A stretch of DNA of 64,000 nt from Streptomyces sp. CGMCC 4.7035 (GTDB taxonomy: Bacteria; Actinomycetota; Actinomycetes; Streptomycetales; Streptomycetaceae), in contig NZ_CP134053.1 in NCBI RefSeq assembly GCF_031583065.1, positions 2,914,001-2,978,000 of the forward strand, read 5' to 3'. The notes beneath the pieces were generated by a model. It was not told the origin of the DNA. It saw nothing but the letters and a program-made list of their open reading frames with translations, and searched no databases. Shown one piece after another: positions 1-8,913 of this stretch; the stretch's first letter is position 1, and each line of letters begins with the position of its first letter. The position numbers were made by a program, and so were the translations under genes.

Positions 1-300
1 TACGACCCGAGCGACATTCGCAACATGATCCCCTGGTGGGCTCCGGAGAACTTCGACCAGAACGTCTCCCTGGTCAACGAGCTCACCAAGCTCGCGGAGA
101 GCAAGGGCGTCAGCCTCTCCCAGCTGGCCCTGGCCTGGCTGCTGGCGAAGAAGGACTACATCGTCCCGATCCCCGGCTCGCGCAACCCCGAGCGGGTCGC
201 GCAGAACATCGCCGCCGCCGACCTCAGGCTGACCGCCGACGACCTCGCCCGCATCGACGAGATCGCACCCGACGGCGGCATCGGCGGACGAGGTATGTAA
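1..300 (+). CDS. Aldo/keto reductase, C-terminal part (gene starts before the window)
   Basis: The frame is open from base 1 to the TAA at 298-300, giving about 99 residues. The segment reads as the last third of an aldo/keto reductase: a helix with SLSQLALAWLL, then the strand VPIPGSRNPERVAQNI, which in this family lines the NADPH pocket near the barrel C-terminus. The tail ADLRLTADDLARIDEIAP is also typical. The catalytic Asp/Tyr/Lys/His would lie upstream and cannot be checked. Enzymes of this class reduce aldehydes and ketones with NADPH in the cytoplasm; the substrate cannot be told from this part. The neighbouring SDR genes and XRE regulator fit a small oxidoreductase locus. Confidence 0.85.
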   Translation, partial: YDPSDIRNMIPWWAPENFDQNVSLVNELTKLAESKGVSLSQLALAWLLAKKDYIVPIPGSRNPERVAQNIAAADLRLTADDLARIDEIAPDGGIGGRGM

Positions 301-463
301 ACCCGCACCCGCACCCGCACACCGGAGCCCGGCTGACCGCTGCGGGCAGGTAATCCGCACACGGCATGGGCCCAGCCCCTCTCGAGAGGACTGCGACGGC
401 TTCATTGCCCGGCAGCGCACATCCCGCCTGCTGTCTGCTGTTCGACAGGCGTGGTTCCCGTGG

Positions 464-1345
464 TCAGGCGACAGGAGGAGAGGCCGGCAGGTTCTGGTCG
501 GCGGCCCAGGAGGCGAGGATGCGCAGCCGCTCGTGGGTGGGGGAGCCGGGTGCGGCCGTCCAGACGGTGAGGTGCTGGTCGGGGTCGGTGTTGGCGGTCA
601 GGGTGTCCCAGTCCAGGACGAGTTCGCCGACCACCGGGTGGTTGAGGGTCTTCGTGCCCACGGTGCGGGCGGCGACGCGGTGGTCGCCCCACCACTGGGC
701 GAACTGCTTGTCGCGTAGGGACAGTTCACCGACCAGCTCGATGAGGCGGGGGTCCTCGGGATACTGCGCGGCTTCCATCCGCAGCTGTGCCACGGCGAGC
801 CGCGCGGAGGTCTGCCAGTCGGCGTACAGGGTGCGCATGGCCGGATCCGTGAAGATGATCCGCGGGTAGTTGCGGTGCTTCTCCGGGATCCGGGAGAAGT
901 CGGTGACCAGCGCGGCCGCCAGCGCGTTCCAGGCCAGGATGTCCCCGCGCCGGCCCTGCACGATGGCCGGGGTGGCGGTGAGATCGTCCAGTACGCGCTG
1001 CAACTGCGGCTGGACCTTCTGCCGCCCCCGGCTGCGGGTGCGTGTGGTGATCTTGCCGGCGAGCTGGAAGAGATAGCCGCGTTCGTCGTCGTCGAGACGG
1101 AGCACCCGGGCGAGCGTGTCCAGCACGGGCGCGGACGCCTGCATACGGCCCTGTTCGAGACGCGTGTAGTAGTCGGTGCTGATGCTGGCGAGCTGGGCGA
1201 CCTCTTCGCGGCGCAGCCCGGCGACCCGGCGCGGGCCGCCGTTGTCGGGCAGGCCGACAGTGCGCGGGCTCAGCTCGGCACGGCGCTTCTTGAGGAATTC
1301 TCCCAGCTCGTTGAGGGGGACATTGCCGGTCATGCCGGTCAGCAT
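464..1345 (-). CDS. XRE-family regulator with MmyB-like ligand-binding domain
   Basis: This 293-residue protein begins with an XRE helix-turn-helix (about residues 12-75; EEVAQLASISTDYYTRLEQGR is the recognition region, followed by LDTLARVLRLDDDERGYLFQLAG). It continues into a C-terminal domain with WNALAAALVTDF and VGTKTLNHPVVGELVLDWDTL, hallmarks of the MmyB-like ligand-binding family. The start may be the ATG at 1345 or the next in-frame ATG at 1333. It is transcribed divergently from the SDR gene at 1542, the usual arrangement in which such a regulator controls the neighbouring oxidoreductase, sensing a small, perhaps lipid-like, ligand. The control link is inference. Confidence 0.88.
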   Translation of the reverse strand: MLTGMTGNVPLNELGEFLKKRRAELSPRTVGLPDNGGPRRVAGLRREEVAQLASISTDYYTRLEQGRMQASAPVLDTLARVLRLDDDERGYLFQLAGKITTRTRSRGRQKVQPQLQRVLDDLTATPAIVQGRRGDILAWNALAAALVTDFSRIPEKHRNYPRIIFTDPAMRTLYADWQTSARLAVAQLRMEAAQYPEDPRLIELVGELSLRDKQFAQWWGDHRVAARTVGTKTLNHPVVGELVLDWDTLTANTDPDQHLTVWTAAPGSPTHERLRILASWAADQNLPASPPVA

Positions 1346-1541
1346 GACACCGAACGCACCTGAGGAAGGAGGGAGAGTTTTCACCCAGGATGTATCCCTC
1401 CCCGGATGTCTTTCTCCGCTTTTCGCTCTCGCCTCGGCGTGTGAGGCTCGACATAGAACAGCCTGCGCGGTGATCCCGAGCGCCGTGCCGGCAAGGTCCT
1501 CCCAAGCCTGAGCGAAGCCCCTCCACCCGCAAGGACTCACC

Positions 1542-2207
1542 ATGACGACCTTCGCCCTCGTCGGCGCCGGCCCCGGACTCGGGCTCGCCACCGCACGCCG
1601 ATTCGGAGGCGCCGGACACGCCGTCGCCCTCATCTCCCGCAGTGCCGAGAAGCTGGACGCACTGACCGCCGAACTGGCCCGCGACGGCATCCAGGCGGGG
1701 GGCTTCACCGCCGACGTCCTCGACACCGAGTCACTGGACGCGGCCTTGTACGCGGCGGCAGCCGCCCTGGGTCCCATCGAGATCCTGCAGTACAGCCCCG
1801 TGCCCCGCGCCGACTTCATGAAGCCCGTCCTCGAGGCGACCGCCGACGACCTCGACGCACCCCTCGCCTTCTCCGTCAAGGGCCCGGTCACCGCCGTGAA
1901 CGCCGTCCTGCCCGGCATGCGCCAACTCGGCCGCGGCACCCTGCTGTTCGTCAACGGCGGCAGCGCCGTACGCCCCCACCCGGACCGGGCCGGCACCTCG
2001 ATCGCCTTCGCCGCCGAGAGCGCCTACGCGCGTATGCTCCACGACGCCCTCGCCGCGGAGAACATCCACGCCGCCCAGTTGATCATCCCGGGAGCCATCC
2101 GCCCCGACGCCGAGCACAGCAGCCCTGAGGTGCTGGCCCGCCGCCTGTACGAGATCCACCTCAAGCGCGATGGCTTCCGCCACTACGCCGAGCCCCTGCC
2201 CGACTGA
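1542..2207 (+). CDS. SDR-type NAD(P)-binding protein lacking the usual catalytic Tyr-x3-Lys
   Basis: The 221-residue product has the Rossmann dinucleotide motif GAGPGLGLATARRF at residues 8-21 and reads as a short-chain dehydrogenase throughout. At the position of the normal active-site Tyr-x-x-x-Lys the protein instead has ESAYARMLHDAL, so the lysine is missing. It may be a nucleotide-binding regulator or an enzyme with altered chemistry. It is the first gene of a rightward run with the genes at 2225 and 2789 and diverges from the XRE regulator. Confidence 0.82.
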   Translation: MTTFALVGAGPGLGLATARRFGGAGHAVALISRSAEKLDALTAELARDGIQAGGFTADVLDTESLDAALYAAAAALGPIEILQYSPVPRADFMKPVLEATADDLDAPLAFSVKGPVTAVNAVLPGMRQLGRGTLLFVNGGSAVRPHPDRAGTSIAFAAESAYARMLHDALAAENIHAAQLIIPGAIRPDAEHSSPEVLARRLYEIHLKRDGFRHYAEPLPD

Positions 2208-2224
2208 CGCCCCTGGAGGATGCC

Positions 2225-2758
2225 GTGAGCCCGACCACCCGTTCCAGCCTTGCCCGCGCCGTTCCGACCGCCTTACTGCTTGCAGTGACCGCCTGTACCG
2301 ACGAGGCGCCCCCGTCCCCGTCTTCCCCGTCCTCGCCCTCCGCCTCCGCGTCACAGCGAACGCCGACGGCCACGGCTCCAGCCTCACTGTCCGATGACAA
2401 GGGCACCGCCATGAACATCCGGGTCACCATCGAGGGCCACCGGGTCGACGCCACCCTGAACGACAGCGCCACGGCCCGCGACTTCGCCGCCCTGCTCCCG
2501 CTCGCGCTGAACCTGAGCGACTTTCACGAGACCGAGAAGATCGCTGACCTGCCCCGTCGGCTGTCCACCTCCGGCGCCCCGGACGCCGCCGAAGCCAAGC
2601 CCGGCGACCTGGCGTACTACGCCCCCTGGGGCAACCTGGCCCTCTTCTACCGGGGCAGCGGCTCCAGCGACGCCGGCCTGATCATCCTCGGCAGCGTGCA
2701 CGGCGACACCGAACGCCTCGCCACCGCCACCAAGGTCACCATCGAAACCGCCTCCTGA
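2225..2758 (+). CDS. Predicted lipoprotein with cyclophilin-like fold
   Basis: GTG start with GGAGG just upstream (2215-2219), 17 bases after the preceding SDR stop, so probably co-transcribed. Residues 1-24 form a lipoprotein signal with lipobox VTAC, followed by a low-complexity Pro/Ser/Thr linker to about residue 60. The remaining ~115 residues (IRVTIEGHRVDATLNDSATA, FHETEKIADLP, YYAPWGNLALFYRG, LIILGSVHGD) match the small cyclophilin-like family seen beside oxidoreductases. Members of that family are not proven prolyl isomerases. An internal ATG at 2411 would give a cytoplasmic form of only the fold domain, and the linker makes that alternative worth keeping in mind. Confidence 0.78.
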   Translation: MSPTTRSSLARAVPTALLLAVTACTDEAPPSPSSPSSPSASASQRTPTATAPASLSDDKGTAMNIRVTIEGHRVDATLNDSATARDFAALLPLALNLSDFHETEKIADLPRRLSTSGAPDAAEAKPGDLAYYAPWGNLALFYRGSGSSDAGLIILGSVHGDTERLATATKVTIETAS

Positions 2759-2788
2759 CCCGGCTCACTCTCAACGGGAGAAAGACAC

Positions 2789-3556
2789 GTGAACCCCGTC
2801 TACGACTTCACCGGCCAGGTCGCCCTCGTCACCGGCGCAGGCTCCGGCATGGGCCTGGCGACCGCCCGCGCCTTCGCCGAGGCCGGAGCCGCCGTCGCCC
2901 TCACGGACATCGACGAAGCCGCCCTGAACGCAGCCGTCGAGGAACTCACCGACTCCGGCCACCGAGCACTCGCCCTCACCTGCGACGTCAGCGACGAGGA
3001 CCGGGTGGCGGCTGCGGTCGACCGCACTGTCGAGACCTTCGGCCGTCTCGACATGGCCTACAACAACGCCGGCATCCAGATCCCGCCCAGCGACGCCGCC
3101 GACGAACCCGCCGAACGCTTCGACCGCGTCAACGCCATCAACCTCCGCGGTGTATGGGCCTGTATGAAGCACGAGCTGCGGCATATGCGCGCCCAGGGCA
3201 GCGGCGCCATCGTCAACTGCTCCTCGCTCGGCGGCCTGGTCGGTCTCCCCGGCCGCGCCTCCTACCACGCCTCCAAGCACGGCGTGATCGGCCTGACGAC
3301 CAGTGCGGCCCTGGAGTACGCCCCGCGCGGCATCCGCATCAACGCCGTCTGCCCCGGCACCATCGATACCCCGATGGTCAGCGACATGATCGCCAAAGGG
3401 GAGCTGGATCGAGCCGAGGCCGAGGCCAACCAGCCCATCAATCGCCTCGGTACGGCCGATGAGATCGCCCAGGCGGTCCTGTGGCTGTGCAGCCCCGGCG
3501 CCGGCTTCGTGGTCGGTGTGGCGCTTCCTGTCGACGGCGGCTATGTCGCCCGATAG
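2789..3556 (+). CDS. Short-chain dehydrogenase/reductase, classical type
   Basis: A 255-residue classical SDR. It has the cofactor motif TGAGSGMGLA near residue 15, NNAG at about 92, the catalytic Ser in NCSSLGG, and YHASK as the Tyr-x3-Lys pair, followed by CPGTIDTPM. An acidic residue after the second strand (DIDEAA) favours NAD(H). GTG start preceded by GGGAG (2776-2780). It is the last gene of the rightward run and a strong hairpin follows its stop. The substrate is unknown. Confidence 0.92.
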   Translation: MNPVYDFTGQVALVTGAGSGMGLATARAFAEAGAAVALTDIDEAALNAAVEELTDSGHRALALTCDVSDEDRVAAAVDRTVETFGRLDMAYNNAGIQIPPSDAADEPAERFDRVNAINLRGVWACMKHELRHMRAQGSGAIVNCSSLGGLVGLPGRASYHASKHGVIGLTTSAALEYAPRGIRINAVCPGTIDTPMVSDMIAKGELDRAEAEANQPINRLGTADEIAQAVLWLCSPGAGFVVGVALPVDGGYVAR

Positions 3557-3560
3557 CAGC

Positions 3561-3598
3561 GTGGGAGCCGCCGTCACGCAACCGACGACGGCTCCCAC
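3561..3598 (+). terminator. Rho-independent-type hairpin after the SDR gene
   Basis: GTGGGAGCCGCCGTC (3561-3575) pairs with GACGACGGCTCCCAC (3584-3598), 14 of 15 positions, around an 8-base loop, five bases beyond the SDR stop. There is no clear T-run, as is common for Streptomyces terminators. Confidence 0.75.
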
Positions 3599-4446
3599 GG
3601 CGGCATCAGACATCAGTAGACGGTAAAGCGGTCGAGGGGTGGAGGCCGGCCAGTGCGGCAGCGCCCGGGTCGCAGGCGTTCCGTGCGGGGTGAACGAGGC
3701 GACGCCATCTTCGCGGACTGGGCCCGTGCCGTCGGGAGGTCGAAACCGATGGACAGGGCCCGCCGCCGCACCGTGTGGCGGCGGGCGGCTTCCACTACCG
3801 CCGCTGTCGCCCTGATGGCCCCGCGCCGCATGGTCACCACGTCATCCTCTCCGGACAAGCGGAGGAAGCCTGGCGGGACTGTTGTCGCCTTCAACATGCG
3901 CAGCGCCTTATCCGACCTTGGTGACCCAGAGTCTGGGGTCGGGGCACCGCCCCTCTCGGCAGAGCCCCCGCGCGCCGCCACTCGAAGGCGGCTGATGGCC
4001 GCCATGACGGGGAGTGCCTCCGGCCGCACACGACGCATTGACCTGTTGTCATGGGGCGCGAGCGTGCGTCCGCAGTGAGCGGGATCGGGCTGGTACAGGG
4101 TGTCTGTGCGTGGCGGCCTGTTCCGCCCGAGGAGGGGGGATGGACTGAAGGCCATGACGCTCGTTTGACGCTCTGGGCGTCCGTACGCAGGACGATGAGC
4201 CGAGAAACCGGCTCTGACTGGGTTTTTCTGGGATCTGTTCGGGCCGACATCTTTCCGACGACCGATCATGTGGAGTGTGTCGCGATCCTGGAGCCGGCCG
4301 CGACAGGCTTCTGACCTACGGTTTTTGTACGCGGTATGTGCGGTATGTGCGTTACAGGTGATATTTCAATGCTGATATGACGCTGACTTGACGCGCGTTC
4401 TGACTAGACATCACCTGGCTGGCGCGCAGGTCATGACCCCTGCAGG
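3599..4446. other. Gene-poor stretch with no supportable gene
   Basis: About 850 bases between the SDR terminator and an XRE-like remnant. Open frames exist on both strands, including a 218-codon one on the minus strand, but their translations are Arg/Pro-rich, show no domain and lack a ribosome-binding site. The last ~100 bases (4320-4400) are noticeably AT-richer, with GGTATGTGC in direct duplicate near 4335 and 4344, and could hold a promoter. Confidence 0.4.
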
Positions 4447-4584
4447 CTGTCCTTGCGGGAGCTGAAGGAAAAGCTGCGGGGTTCCGGCGCCGCTGATGGC
4501 GGCGGCTGTCGCGCTGGCCCCGTACTTCGGCGTGCCGGATGCTTTTGTGGAGCGGGCGTTCAGTAGGTGGGGCCGTAGGGGCTC
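4447..4584 (+). pseudogene. Possible remnant of a small XRE-type regulator
   Basis: Two short plus-strand segments in different frames read LSLRELKEKLRGSGA (from 4447) and MAAAVALAPYFGVPDAFVERAFSR (from 4496). Together they resemble the start and end of an XRE helix-turn-helix domain, with the central helices deleted and a frame change between. The match is short and rests only on pattern memory. Confidence 0.2.
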
Positions 4585-5972
4585 CAGTGCCCGAGGAAGG
4601 GTTTCAGGTCGTCGGCCCGTGGGTTGGGAACGTCGGGCAGCCGGGGCGGTGTGTTCAGTGGGTCGAGGCGCTCCACGGCGGCTGCTGCCCAGCTGATCCA
4701 TGCTTCGGCTTCGGTTCTGGTCTGCCCCGGTGACATGGCCTCGACTCGTGTGCGTACCGCGCTCACGTACTCGGTCAGTCGGGTGGCATGGCGCCATGCC
4801 GCTTCCTGGGTTTCTAGGTGCCTCAGGCGGTACGTCTCCGCGTACCGGATGCGGGCCTGTTCCATGGCGGCTTCCCAGCGGATGCGCTTCTGGCGTGCCG
4901 CTTCGGCCTCGTCCTGGCGTCTGCGTTCGGCGGCTTCGCCGCGAAGCGTGACCTCCTGTGCGATCTCGGCGAGCTGCTCTTCGAGGGGACGGCCGGGAGC
5001 GTCGGCCCACTCGCTCGCCCGGTGTGGCTGGCCGCCGCTGACGATGAAGCGGAGGCGTTCGGACGGGGTGTAGTCGAAGCGGGGGATTCTGACCCAGGAG
5101 TACTTCTTGGCCTCGGCGAGTTCCTTCTCGGTGGCGACGTGCTCGGTCCGGTCCTGCTCCTGGAGGACGAGAAACCCCACTGGCTGGCCCTGTGCGGTGA
5201 TGGTGAAGTGAGGATGTGCCCTGCGGCGGCGATGAGACGGGGGTGCGAAGCCGGTCTGCCCGGCCGAGCAGGTGTGTCCTTCGGCCTCGGCAGCGGTGAT
5301 CAGTGCCTGGATGAGTCGGAGAGCGCGTCCTTGGACGGGCTTGGTCAGGCCGAGCGGCTGGCGTTCGTTCTGCATGGCCCGGACCACGGCGTGCGGCCGA
5401 GCGAGCCGCGAGGGCACGGGGACGGGTTCGAGGACGGCAAGACGCCAGGCGGGGATGTCGACGAGCTTGATCTCGTACCCGTCACGGCACCAGCTTCCGT
5501 ACAGCTCCTTCGTCTCCGGAACTCTTCCGGACCTGCGTGCCGCGGCGACGCGGGACGGCCACTTTTCCAGCTCGGGACCGCTACCGCTCTTGACGATCCT
5601 GCCGCCGGCCTCCGCGAGTTCTTGCAACAGCTGCTCTGTGAACGTTAAGCGAGGCTGTGATGGAGTGGGTGGCTTCCGCTCGGCAGCCGGAGTCGCATGC
5701 GCTCCGGTGGACTGGGGGCGTGGAGCGGCGGCCTGGGTGTTCCGCGGGCGTGATCCGCGGGGAGGGTACGTGCCGTGTGCCAGGTAGTGCCGGCCGGCGC
5801 TCGTCAGGGCGACGCTCCACTGCCCGGCCTTCCGGGAGACCGTGACCAGGCCCCGGTTGTGCAGTGCCTGGCAGGTGGTCTTGTAGGAGCTGGTCTCCCA
5901 TACGCCGGCAGGGCACCCGGCTTCCACCCACTGCAACGCCGAGAGTTGCCGCTCATTGACCCGCCGTTCCAA
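4560..5972 (-). CDS. Uncharacterised actinobacterial protein with winged-helix-like N-terminus
   Basis: About 470 residues. The TTG at 5972 is preceded by GGGGGA at a good distance; an in-frame GTG at 5987 is the alternative. Residues 3-75 (NERQLSALQWVEAG, TTCQALHNRGLVTVSRKAGQWSVALTSAGRHYLAHGTYPP) look like a winged-helix fold. A Pro-rich linker follows, then a middle region that may be nuclease-like or substrate-recognising. The last ~150 residues, rich in Arg, Glu and Ala (ERRRQDEAEAARQKRIRWEA), should form a long coiled coil. Similar proteins are common in Streptomyces accessory regions; I know of no function. IS element A lies just upstream, so its promoter may have been affected. Confidence 0.75.
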   Translation of the reverse strand: MERRVNERQLSALQWVEAGCPAGVWETSSYKTTCQALHNRGLVTVSRKAGQWSVALTSAGRHYLAHGTYPPRGSRPRNTQAAAPRPQSTGAHATPAAERKPPTPSQPRLTFTEQLLQELAEAGGRIVKSGSGPELEKWPSRVAAARRSGRVPETKELYGSWCRDGYEIKLVDIPAWRLAVLEPVPVPSRLARPHAVVRAMQNERQPLGLTKPVQGRALRLIQALITAAEAEGHTCSAGQTGFAPPSHRRRRAHPHFTITAQGQPVGFLVLQEQDRTEHVATEKELAEAKKYSWVRIPRFDYTPSERLRFIVSGGQPHRASEWADAPGRPLEEQLAEIAQEVTLRGEAAERRRQDEAEAARQKRIRWEAAMEQARIRYAETYRLRHLETQEAAWRHATRLTEYVSAVRTRVEAMSPGQTRTEAEAWISWAAAAVERLDPLNTPPRLPDVPNPRADDLKPFLGHWSPYGPTY

Positions 5973-6130
5973 TGGTCCCCCTTCCACTCGAAGTGACGTA
6001 CGACGGCGGCATGGTGCCAGTTCCGTTGGCAGGCGACCGGTGCTTCGACTCGATTCGTCCGAACGAGCGGGCTGACGTGGCTGCAAGCCGGATAGACGGA
6101 GAACGGTAGGTGGGTGCTGTCCTGCGGCGG

Positions 6131-6331
6131 GGTCTGACTCCTGAGATGCCTGACCGGAAGTGTCCTGCTCACACTGTGTCGACCACCGGCCGGGGGGCGG
6201 TGCGTTGCTGGTCTCGGGCTGACCGGGCGTGTCTCGATAGGGGCCTGCCAGAAAGGCGTCATCACGATTCTGACCGTCCGCACGGCCCGGTGCCGGCTAG
6301 CGATAAGCCGTCGGTCTGAAAGGGAACGAAC
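6131..6331 (+). ncRNA. Candidate IS110 bridge RNA, copy A
   Basis: IS110-group elements encode a structured bridge RNA in the non-coding left end that pairs with donor and target DNA. Here the ~200 bases before the transposase are conserved in layout with copy B: GGTCTGACTC (6131-6140), an AAGTGTCC block, TGTCGACC, then GGGCGTGTC and ATAGGGGCCT (6237-6246), then a G/C-rich hairpin region. ATAGGGGC repeats the element's own right end, as a donor-pairing guide would. The true 5' and 3' ends are unknown. Confidence 0.4.
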
Positions 6332-7432
6332 GTGACCGGCACACCATCCGCTTCGCGTCCTCGTCGACGCCGGCCGACGGCGGAGGTGGTCCTGGGAGTG
6401 GACACCCATCGGGATGCCCATGTGGCCGCTGTGCTCTCCCTGGTGGGGGAAGTGATCGGCACCGCAGAGTTCCCGGCCACCGCGGCTGGATACCGAGACC
6501 TGTTGGGCTGGGCGAGGGGAACGGGTACGGTGCGGCGGGCCGGAGTGGAAGGTACCGGTTCCTTCGGGGCGGCCCTGTCCCGCTACCTGCTGGCCCAGGG
6601 CGTGGACGTTTTCGATGTGAACCGGTTCGACCGGGCCGACCGCCGTCGGCGCGGCAAGTCCGACCCGCTCGATGCCGAGAACGCGGCCCGGGCGGTGCTG
6701 AGCGGGCGAGCGCGCGCCCAGGCCAAGACTGGCGACGGGCCGGTGGAGATCGCCCGGATGTACAAACTGGCCAAGGACTCGGCGGTCAAGGCCCGCACCC
6801 AGGCGATCAACCAACTCAAGGCCGTCCTCATCCGTGCCGATCCGCAGCTGAGAGAGGAACTTGCCGAGCTGGGCAATGCAGAACTCTTCCGCACCTGCGC
6901 ACGGCTCGTCGACGACAGCCTGAACGACGAGGCCGACGAGGAAGCGGTGCTCCACGCCACCCACGTCACGCTGTGTCTCCTGGCACGGCGCATCAGTCAG
7001 CTCAGCGAAGAGATCCAGGACCTGGAAGGCCGCCTGACTCGGTTGGTGGAACGCCACGCTCCGCAGCTGCTCGATGTGGTGGGCATCGGTCCGGACACGG
7101 CCGTCACTTTGCTGATCACGGTCGGAGACAACCCGGAACGCCTGGGCAGTGAGGCGTCCTTCGCGGCGCTGTGCGGGGTCAGCCCGGTCGAGCGTTCGTC
7201 GGGCAGTCGGCAGTACCGTCGCCTCAACCGCGGCGGCGACCGGCAAGCGAACGCGGCCCTGCACCGGATCGTGCAGACTCGCCTGCGCGTCGACCCGCGC
7301 ACCCAGGAGTACTACGAGCGCCGCAGCAAGGAGGGTAAGACCCGGCGCGAGATAGTCCGAAGCCTCAAGCGCTATGCGGCCCGGGAGGTCTTCCACCTGG
7401 TCAGACCAGTGCAGTCGTCACCTCCGTTATAG
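6332..7432 (+). CDS. IS110-family transposase (copy A)
   Basis: 366 residues, GTG start with AAAGGGAACG upstream. The N-terminal RuvC-like DEDD domain begins at VVLGVDTHRDAHVAAV (first Asp at residue 24), continues with GVEGTGSFG and KSDPLDAENAARA. A coiled middle follows, then the C-terminal domain with VVGIGPDTAVTLLITVGDNPERL and ASFAALCGVSPVERSSGS, where the family's catalytic serine is expected. The frame is intact, so the element could be active. It is clearly homologous to the transposase at 25932. Confidence 0.95.
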   Translation: MTGTPSASRPRRRRPTAEVVLGVDTHRDAHVAAVLSLVGEVIGTAEFPATAAGYRDLLGWARGTGTVRRAGVEGTGSFGAALSRYLLAQGVDVFDVNRFDRADRRRRGKSDPLDAENAARAVLSGRARAQAKTGDGPVEIARMYKLAKDSAVKARTQAINQLKAVLIRADPQLREELAELGNAELFRTCARLVDDSLNDEADEEAVLHATHVTLCLLARRISQLSEEIQDLEGRLTRLVERHAPQLLDVVGIGPDTAVTLLITVGDNPERLGSEASFAALCGVSPVERSSGSRQYRRLNRGGDRQANAALHRIVQTRLRVDPRTQEYYERRSKEGKTRREIVRSLKRYAAREVFHLVRPVQSSPPL

Positions 7433-7502
7433 GGGCAGTGCGAAGCAGTGAAGCCCATCCGGGAACCAGCCCCCGACGGGGCTTCTGCTCGGAGCCCTGG
7501 GA

Positions 7503-7536
7503 CGAAGCCCCGCCGGAGCGCTCCGGCGGGGCTTCG
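7503..7536. terminator. Perfect 17-bp palindrome, likely bidirectional terminator
   Basis: CGAAGCCCCGCCGGAGC (7503-7519) is followed directly by its exact reverse complement (7520-7536). It sits about 70 bases past the transposase stop and about 325 bases from the end of the leftward desaturase remnant, so it can isolate IS A from its surroundings. Confidence 0.7.
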
Positions 7537-7861
7537 CCGTGATCTCGACTGTGCTTGCGCGCATGACCGCGTTCGGCTCCGCACACAGTGCGCGCTCCTG
7601 CGATGCTCGCGGGACGCTGGATTTGCGATTGCGCCCATCTGGGAGGGGAGCCGTAAGACGACGCAGCCGCGCCGGGAAGCCGACGGGGTTGTTCCAGCCG
7701 CTGGGTCTCACCGTCACTTCAGCCGGGCACCGGGAAAAGGCGCTGGAGTACGGCAAGGGCATCTGGATGCGTTACAGCTGCCGACTCATGCAAGCGGTTC
7801 GACGGGATTGCCTCCTGGTTCAGACAGGGCGGCGAGATTATCTACCGTCGGCGCCGGTGCG
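7537..7861. other. Intergenic stretch without a recognisable gene
   Basis: About 325 bases downstream of the palindrome and of the convergent desaturase remnant. Neither strand gives a product with a domain or a credible start site. It may be debris from earlier insertions. Confidence 0.4.
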
Positions 7862-8913
7862 TCATGCTCGGGCGCTGCTGATACGGGCTCGCCGCAGTGG
7901 CGCTCCTGCTCGGCGGAGACTGGCGAGCGCTTGCCGGTAGGAGGCGATCAGTCCGGTTTCCAGATAGTCGACTCCCAAGTCCTGGCAGTAGTGGCGGACG
8001 ATGGGCCGGGCCCTGCGCAGGTGGGGGCTGGGCATGCTGGGGAACAGGTGGTGTTCGATCTGGTGGTTCAGGCCGCCCAGGGCGAGGTCGGTGAACCAGC
8101 TGCCGCGTACGTTGCGTGCGGTGAGGACCTGCCGGCGCAGGAAGTCGGGGCGGTCGTTGCCGGTCAGGGTCGGCATGCCCTTGTGGTTGGGGGCGAAGAG
8201 GCAGCCGAGGTCGAGGCCGAACAGGCCCTGGTGGACGGCCAGGAACGCGATCGCCATGCCGGGCGGGAGGACGAGGAACAGTGCGGTCAGGTAGGCGGCG
8301 GTGTGCCCGTAGAGCAGCGTGCCGTCCAGGGCGCGGTTCTTCAGGGTGCGGTTGCCCAGTGCTCGCGCGCTGGAGACATGAAGGTTGACCCCTTCGAGCA
8401 GGAGCAGGGGAAAGAAGAGGAACGCCTGCCGACGGCCGATGATCCTCGGCAGTCCGGTCGCGGCGCGGGCCTGGTCCTGGGACCACACCAGCAGGTCCGG
8501 GGCGATGTCGGGGTCGAGGTCCTCGTGGTTGGGGTTGGCGTGGTGGCGGGTGTGTTTGTCCTGCCACCATCCGTAGCCCATCCGATCGCGGCCCCGGCGA
8601 TGCGGCCGGCCGTCTCGCTGGGCCGGCGCCGGCGGAAGACCTGGCGGTGCGCGACGTCGTGGGCGAGCAGAGCCACCTGCCCGAACATCACGGCGAGGAA
8701 CGCGGCGAGCGCCAGGGTCCACCACCCGGCGCCGATGACGACGAACGCGCTCCAGCCCCCGGCGTAGGCGACGGCCACGACGATGGACCGGACGGTGTAG
8801 TAGCCGGGGCGCCGGTTCATCAGGCCGGCCTCGGCGATCTTCTTCGACAGGCGGGCGAAATCACTGCCACCTGCGGGGGGAGGCGGGCGACGGCGCGGGG
8901 TATGCGTGGTCAT
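7862..8913 (-). pseudogene. Acyl-lipid fatty acid desaturase, interrupted by a one-base frameshift
   Basis: Read from the ATG at 8913, the first ~110 codons give an N-terminal desaturase half with membrane helices and histidine box 1 (AHDVAHRQVF). Around 8575-8585 the reading continues only in another frame, where MGYGWWQDKHTRHHANPNHEDLDPD (box 2, HTRHH) and NHQIEHHLFP (box 3, HxxHH) follow to the stop at 7862. Adding one base to the run encoding AIG/MGYG restores a single ~350-residue membrane di-iron desaturase. All three boxes are otherwise intact, so the lesion is recent or a sequencing error. A whole enzyme would introduce double bonds into membrane acyl chains, a stress-adaptation role that suits the block. 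Confidence 0.85.

Larger units (their letters stand above)
6113..7440 (+). mobile_element. IS110-family insertion sequence, copy A
   Basis: Consists of a ~220-bp non-coding left end, one DEDD-type transposase gene and almost no right end: the right-end motif ATAGGGGC (7429-7436) overlaps the transposase stop codon. The same octamer recurs in the left end at 6237-6244. Copy B (about 25711-27037) has the same layout and homologous left end, which is how the limits were estimated; the outer few bases are uncertain because IS110 elements lack terminal inverted repeats and target duplications. Confidence 0.8.

Noticed and set aside
3613..4269. A 218-codon minus-strand frame in the gene-poor stretch
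   Set aside because: Arg/Pro-rich translation, no start signal, no family pattern.
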